IMG/VR virus record: IMGVR_UViG_3300017970_000001
Coordinates: 1-28,039 of that record
DNA: 28,039 bases
Direction: 5' to 3' (one strand)
DNA from: a virus
The notes below the pieces were generated by a model. That model saw only the letters and a list, made by a program, of their open reading frames with translations. It made no database searches and was not told where the DNA came from. Below, piece by piece: positions 25,906-28,039 of this stretch (the first letter of the stretch is position 1; every line of letters begins with the position of its first letter). The position numbers were made by a program, and so were the translations under genes.

Positions 25906-27461
25906 CGTCTCCCATCCTCCGCCCCTACCAAGACCTCGGCGTCCGTACCGCCCGAGCTCACATTCTTGCCGGGCGCAAGAGAGTGATCCTTTGCGGTCCG
26001 ACGGGGGGCGGAAAGACCGTCGTAGCTTCAAGTATTATTCACTCTGCGCGTCGCAATTTCAATGCCAAGATTCTCTTCGTCGTTCACCGAAAAGAGCTCA
26101 TTGACCAAACCGTTCGGCAGTTAGCGAAGTACGGAGTACACGAAGTTGGCGTCATTATGGCCGATGACGCTCGCACCAACCGGCTCATGCCTGTTCAGGT
26201 CGCGACCATTCAAAGTCTCGCCCGTCGTAGCGCCCCTCCCGCAGACATCGTTTTCGTTGACGAAGCGCATCGGGCAGCCGCGGACTCGTACAAAAAGCTC
26301 ATTTCCTTGTATCCAGACGCGGCGATTATCGGTCTTACCGCTACCCCGTGTAGAGCAGACGGAAAGCCGCTCGGAGATGTTTTTGAGGCGATCGAGGTTT
26401 TTGCGACCTACGAGGAGCTCATTCGAGACAAATTTATCGTGCAGCCACGTTGCTTCTCATCCAGAGCTCCCATCAACCTTGGAGGCGTTCGTACGGTAGC
26501 GGGTGACTACAATATCGGTGAAATCGAAGAGATCATGATGGACATGCATGTTCTCGGCGATACGCTTGAGCAGTATCAGAAGCGTGCGGGAGGACGTCGA
26601 ACCGTTATATTCGCCTCGACGGTAAATCACTCTTTGGCCATTCGAGACCAATTTCTCCAAGCGGGGATTCGAATTGCTCATGTCGACGCAAACACACCAG
26701 AGAACGAACGTGCGGACATCTCGCGTAAGCTAGATACGCGAGAAATAGATGCCGTTACCAATGTGGGCATTTATACCGAAGGCTGGGATCAACCGAGCGT
26801 CAAGTGCCTTATTATCGCTCGTCCTACGAAGTCTCTTACACTCCTTATGCAAATGGCCGGTCGCGGTCTCCGACCGTGGGTGGAGAACGGAGAAAGCGTC
26901 GATCCGATCATCATTGACCAGGGGGAGAACATCCCTCGACATGGCTGGCCTCACGAAGACCGCGTGTGGTCGCTCGACGAAGGAGCGAAAAGCAAGAAAA
27001 AGAGGCCCGCGAAGTGTATCCAGTGTGGAGCGTTCATCGACTCCTACCCTTGCGAAGAATGCGGCTTCGCTCCTCCAGCGCCTCCTCCACGTATCGTCAA
27101 GATCGATCCGAGCGTGGAGCTCGTAGAGCGAGATATGAGCGAACGTGACAAGGCGCTCGCAGCGCTTGCTCGTACTCAAACCGTAGAGAGACGTTCGTAC
27201 TTCGACATGCAGGTGGAGGTCGCTCGCGCTCGCGGGTTCAAGCCGGGATTCGCTGCGGCAAAGTTCAAAGAGAAGTTTGGGATGTGGCCGCCTTGGGATT
27301 GGTCTCAAGGGGCAAAGAAGATGATGGAGAGCGATTCGACCTGGAAGTTTCGAAATAAGGTGAGGGAGGAGAATCGTGCTCGATGGACGGCAGAGGAGTC
27401 TGCGGGTCAAGAGACGACGTACGATACGGATGACGACTTCGCTAAATGGGTGAGTTCTTGA
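25902..27461 (+). CDS. SF2 DEAH-box helicase with zinc ribbon (519 aa)
   Basis: GTG 25902 (GTGA overlap) reads VTSPILRPYQDLGVRTAR. Motif I ILCGPTGGGKT (29-39), motif II VDEAH (119-123), motif III LTATP (145-149), and motif VI QMAGRGLRP (317-325) define an SF2 helicase of the UvrB/RecG/type III-like class. C372, C375, C384 and C387 (CIQCGAFIDSYPCEECGF) form a four-Cys zinc ribbon after the helicase core. About 130 residues follow, helical and Trp-rich. Works on the element's DNA replication or recombination (inference). Confidence 0.92.
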   Translation: MTSPILRPYQDLGVRTARAHILAGRKRVILCGPTGGGKTVVASSIIHSARRNFNAKILFVVHRKELIDQTVRQLAKYGVHEVGVIMADDARTNRLMPVQVATIQSLARRSAPPADIVFVDEAHRAAADSYKKLISLYPDAAIIGLTATPCRADGKPLGDVFEAIEVFATYEELIRDKFIVQPRCFSSRAPINLGGVRTVAGDYNIGEIEEIMMDMHVLGDTLEQYQKRAGGRRTVIFASTVNHSLAIRDQFLQAGIRIAHVDANTPENERADISRKLDTREIDAVTNVGIYTEGWDQPSVKCLIIARPTKSLTLLMQMAGRGLRPWVENGESVDPIIIDQGENIPRHGWPHEDRVWSLDEGAKSKKKRPAKCIQCGAFIDSYPCEECGFAPPAPPPRIVKIDPSVELVERDMSERDKALAALARTQTVERRSYFDMQVEVARARGFKPGFAAAKFKEKFGMWPPWDWSQGAKKMMESDSTWKFRNKVREENRARWTAEESAGQETTYDTDDDFAKWVSS

Positions 27462-27676
27462 AGAAGATAGAGAAAGTCAACCATCCGACGCACTACAACC
27501 AACACCCGTCGGGTGTGGAATGTATCGATGTGGTCGAGCACATGAGTTTTAATCTAGGTAACGCTGTGAAGTACCTCTGGCGAGCCGGGAAGAAGGATTC
27601 GACTGACGAAGACTTGCGTAAGGCGGTTTGGTACATCGAACGAGAACGTGTACGGATCTCAAAGAGGACCGCATGA
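27446..27676 (+). CDS. DUF3310-family phage protein (76 aa)
   Basis: KVNHPTHYNQHPSGVECIDV, then MSFNLGNAVKYLWRAGKKDS and DLRKAVWYIERE, is the standard DUF3310 pattern (HPxHY...gveCIdv.e....f.lGNa.KYl.RaGkK). The family is common in phages near replication genes and has been called nucleotide-kinase-like, without proof. ATG at 27446 overlaps the helicase gene by 16 bases; a TTG at 27458 would give a TTGA overlap. Confidence 0.92.
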   Translation: MGEFLKKIEKVNHPTHYNQHPSGVECIDVVEHMSFNLGNAVKYLWRAGKKDSTDEDLRKAVWYIERERVRISKRTA

Positions 27677-27939
27677 TCCTCGACATCTTCTCGTGCGAAC
27701 CGTGTAGAGGGCTTGGTTGGTACGCCAATCCCGTCAAGTGCGACTGGCCCATCACGTGCGTTTTTTGCGGCGGACAAGGGAAGTTTGAACTCAACATGCT
27801 TGCGCGGTTCATCGATGAAGATCCGCGGCGACTCGAGAACGTGATCGCGATGCGTGCTCGTGCGAGCACGGCACTCCGCGTCTTCGAGAAGCTTGTGGAG
27901 AAGTGGCCCACGAACATCCAACCAGGGTGGGAATTCTGA
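27673..27939 (+). CDS. Small zinc-finger (DnaJ-like CxxCxGxG) protein (88 aa)
   Basis: MILDIFSCEPCRGLGWYANP, then CVFCGGQGKF, gives two CxxCxGxG/CxxCxGxG motifs as in the DnaJ zinc finger, here as a short free-standing module. The C-terminal half is helical (RASTALRVFEKLVEKWPTNI). ATG at 27673 is in an ATGA overlap; the TGATG at the 3' end joins the next gene. Probably binds one zinc ion; partner unknown. Confidence 0.82.
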   Translation: MILDIFSCEPCRGLGWYANPVKCDWPITCVFCGGQGKFELNMLARFIDEDPRRLENVIAMRARASTALRVFEKLVEKWPTNIQPGWEF

Positions 27940-28039
27940 TGGCAGAGCTAGGACCTTTCCTCAAACAGCATTCGTCAAGGTACTTCGCTGTTACCGGACG
28001 GTGGCCGGAGTGCTTGCATCTTGTCCTCAAGGGAGACGA
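27939..28039 (+). CDS. Partial gene cut by the window end
   Basis: ATG at 27939 (TGATG overlap with the previous gene) reads MAELGPFLKQHSSRYFAVTG for 33 codons to the end of the window. If base 28039 joins base 1, the frame continues as DLVAARHEASRD and stops at TAG 34-36, giving a 45-residue protein. No family recognised. Confidence 0.55.
   Translation, partial: MAELGPFLKQHSSRYFAVTGRWPECLHLVLKGD

Overview
The window looks like most or all of a phage-like or plasmid-phage genome from a GC-rich bacterium, probably a member of the Myxococcota. Gene density is very high, most genes are small and unrecognised, and neighbours are usually joined by 4-base stop/start overlaps (ATGA, GTGA). Recognisable families are typical of phages: DUF2786, PGDYG, DUF3310, a Sak4-like ATPase, a Cas4-like nuclease, a DUF669-like ssDNA-binding protein, an SF2 helicase and a primase-polymerase. 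The Myxococcota guess rests on composition and on one lipoprotein (3804-4319) with a PDA/DGP-rich linker of the kind common there. I see no terminase, portal, tail, recognisable major capsid protein or integrase, and no tRNA or rRNA.

Layout. (1) 60-9205, plus strand: one continuous operon of about 28 small accessory genes: small Cys-rich putative zinc proteins, a winged-helix protein, an HTH protein, a lipoprotein and a pentapeptide-repeat protein. (2) 9206-12190: three genes separated by pyrimidine-rich, quasi-periodic (about 28-34 bp) repeats. They are a protein with a RAMP-like glycine loop (9391-10062), a transglycosylase-like lysin (10854-11654) and a small zinc-type protein. (3) 12396-16148, mostly plus: a lysis/membrane cassette with a holin-like protein, a putative metallopeptidase, a minus-strand SLT-like enzyme and six small proteins, five of them with predicted membrane segments and one with a KOW-like domain. 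(4) 16145-18990, minus: an operon with a spike/fibre-like protein, small membrane proteins, a tandem ribbon-helix-helix protein and zinc-type proteins. (5) 18991-19283: an intergenic element with iterons in both orientations, AT-rich DNA, a GC alternating hairpin and a good promoter; this is the best origin candidate. (6) 19229-21724, minus: a primase-polymerase fused to a VirE-type helicase domain. (7) 21913-28039, plus: the replication/recombination operon, which runs off the end of the window.

If the molecule is circular, the right-hand operon would continue into the left-hand one. The frame cut at 28039 does continue from base 1 to a stop at 34-36, and base 1 is exactly the first base of a perfect 15-bp hairpin. 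So the window may be a whole circular element, though the sequence cannot prove it. How the parts would work together (inference): an initiator, perhaps the tandem RHH protein or the primase-polymerase, binds the iterons; the primase-polymerase, helicase and ssDNA-binding protein copy DNA; the Cas4-like nuclease and Sak4-like ATPase handle recombination; the membrane and lysin genes build an envelope-active particle or lysis machinery. With no terminase or tail genes, a tailless membrane-containing virus or a mobile plasmid is at least as plausible as a fragment of a tailed phage.
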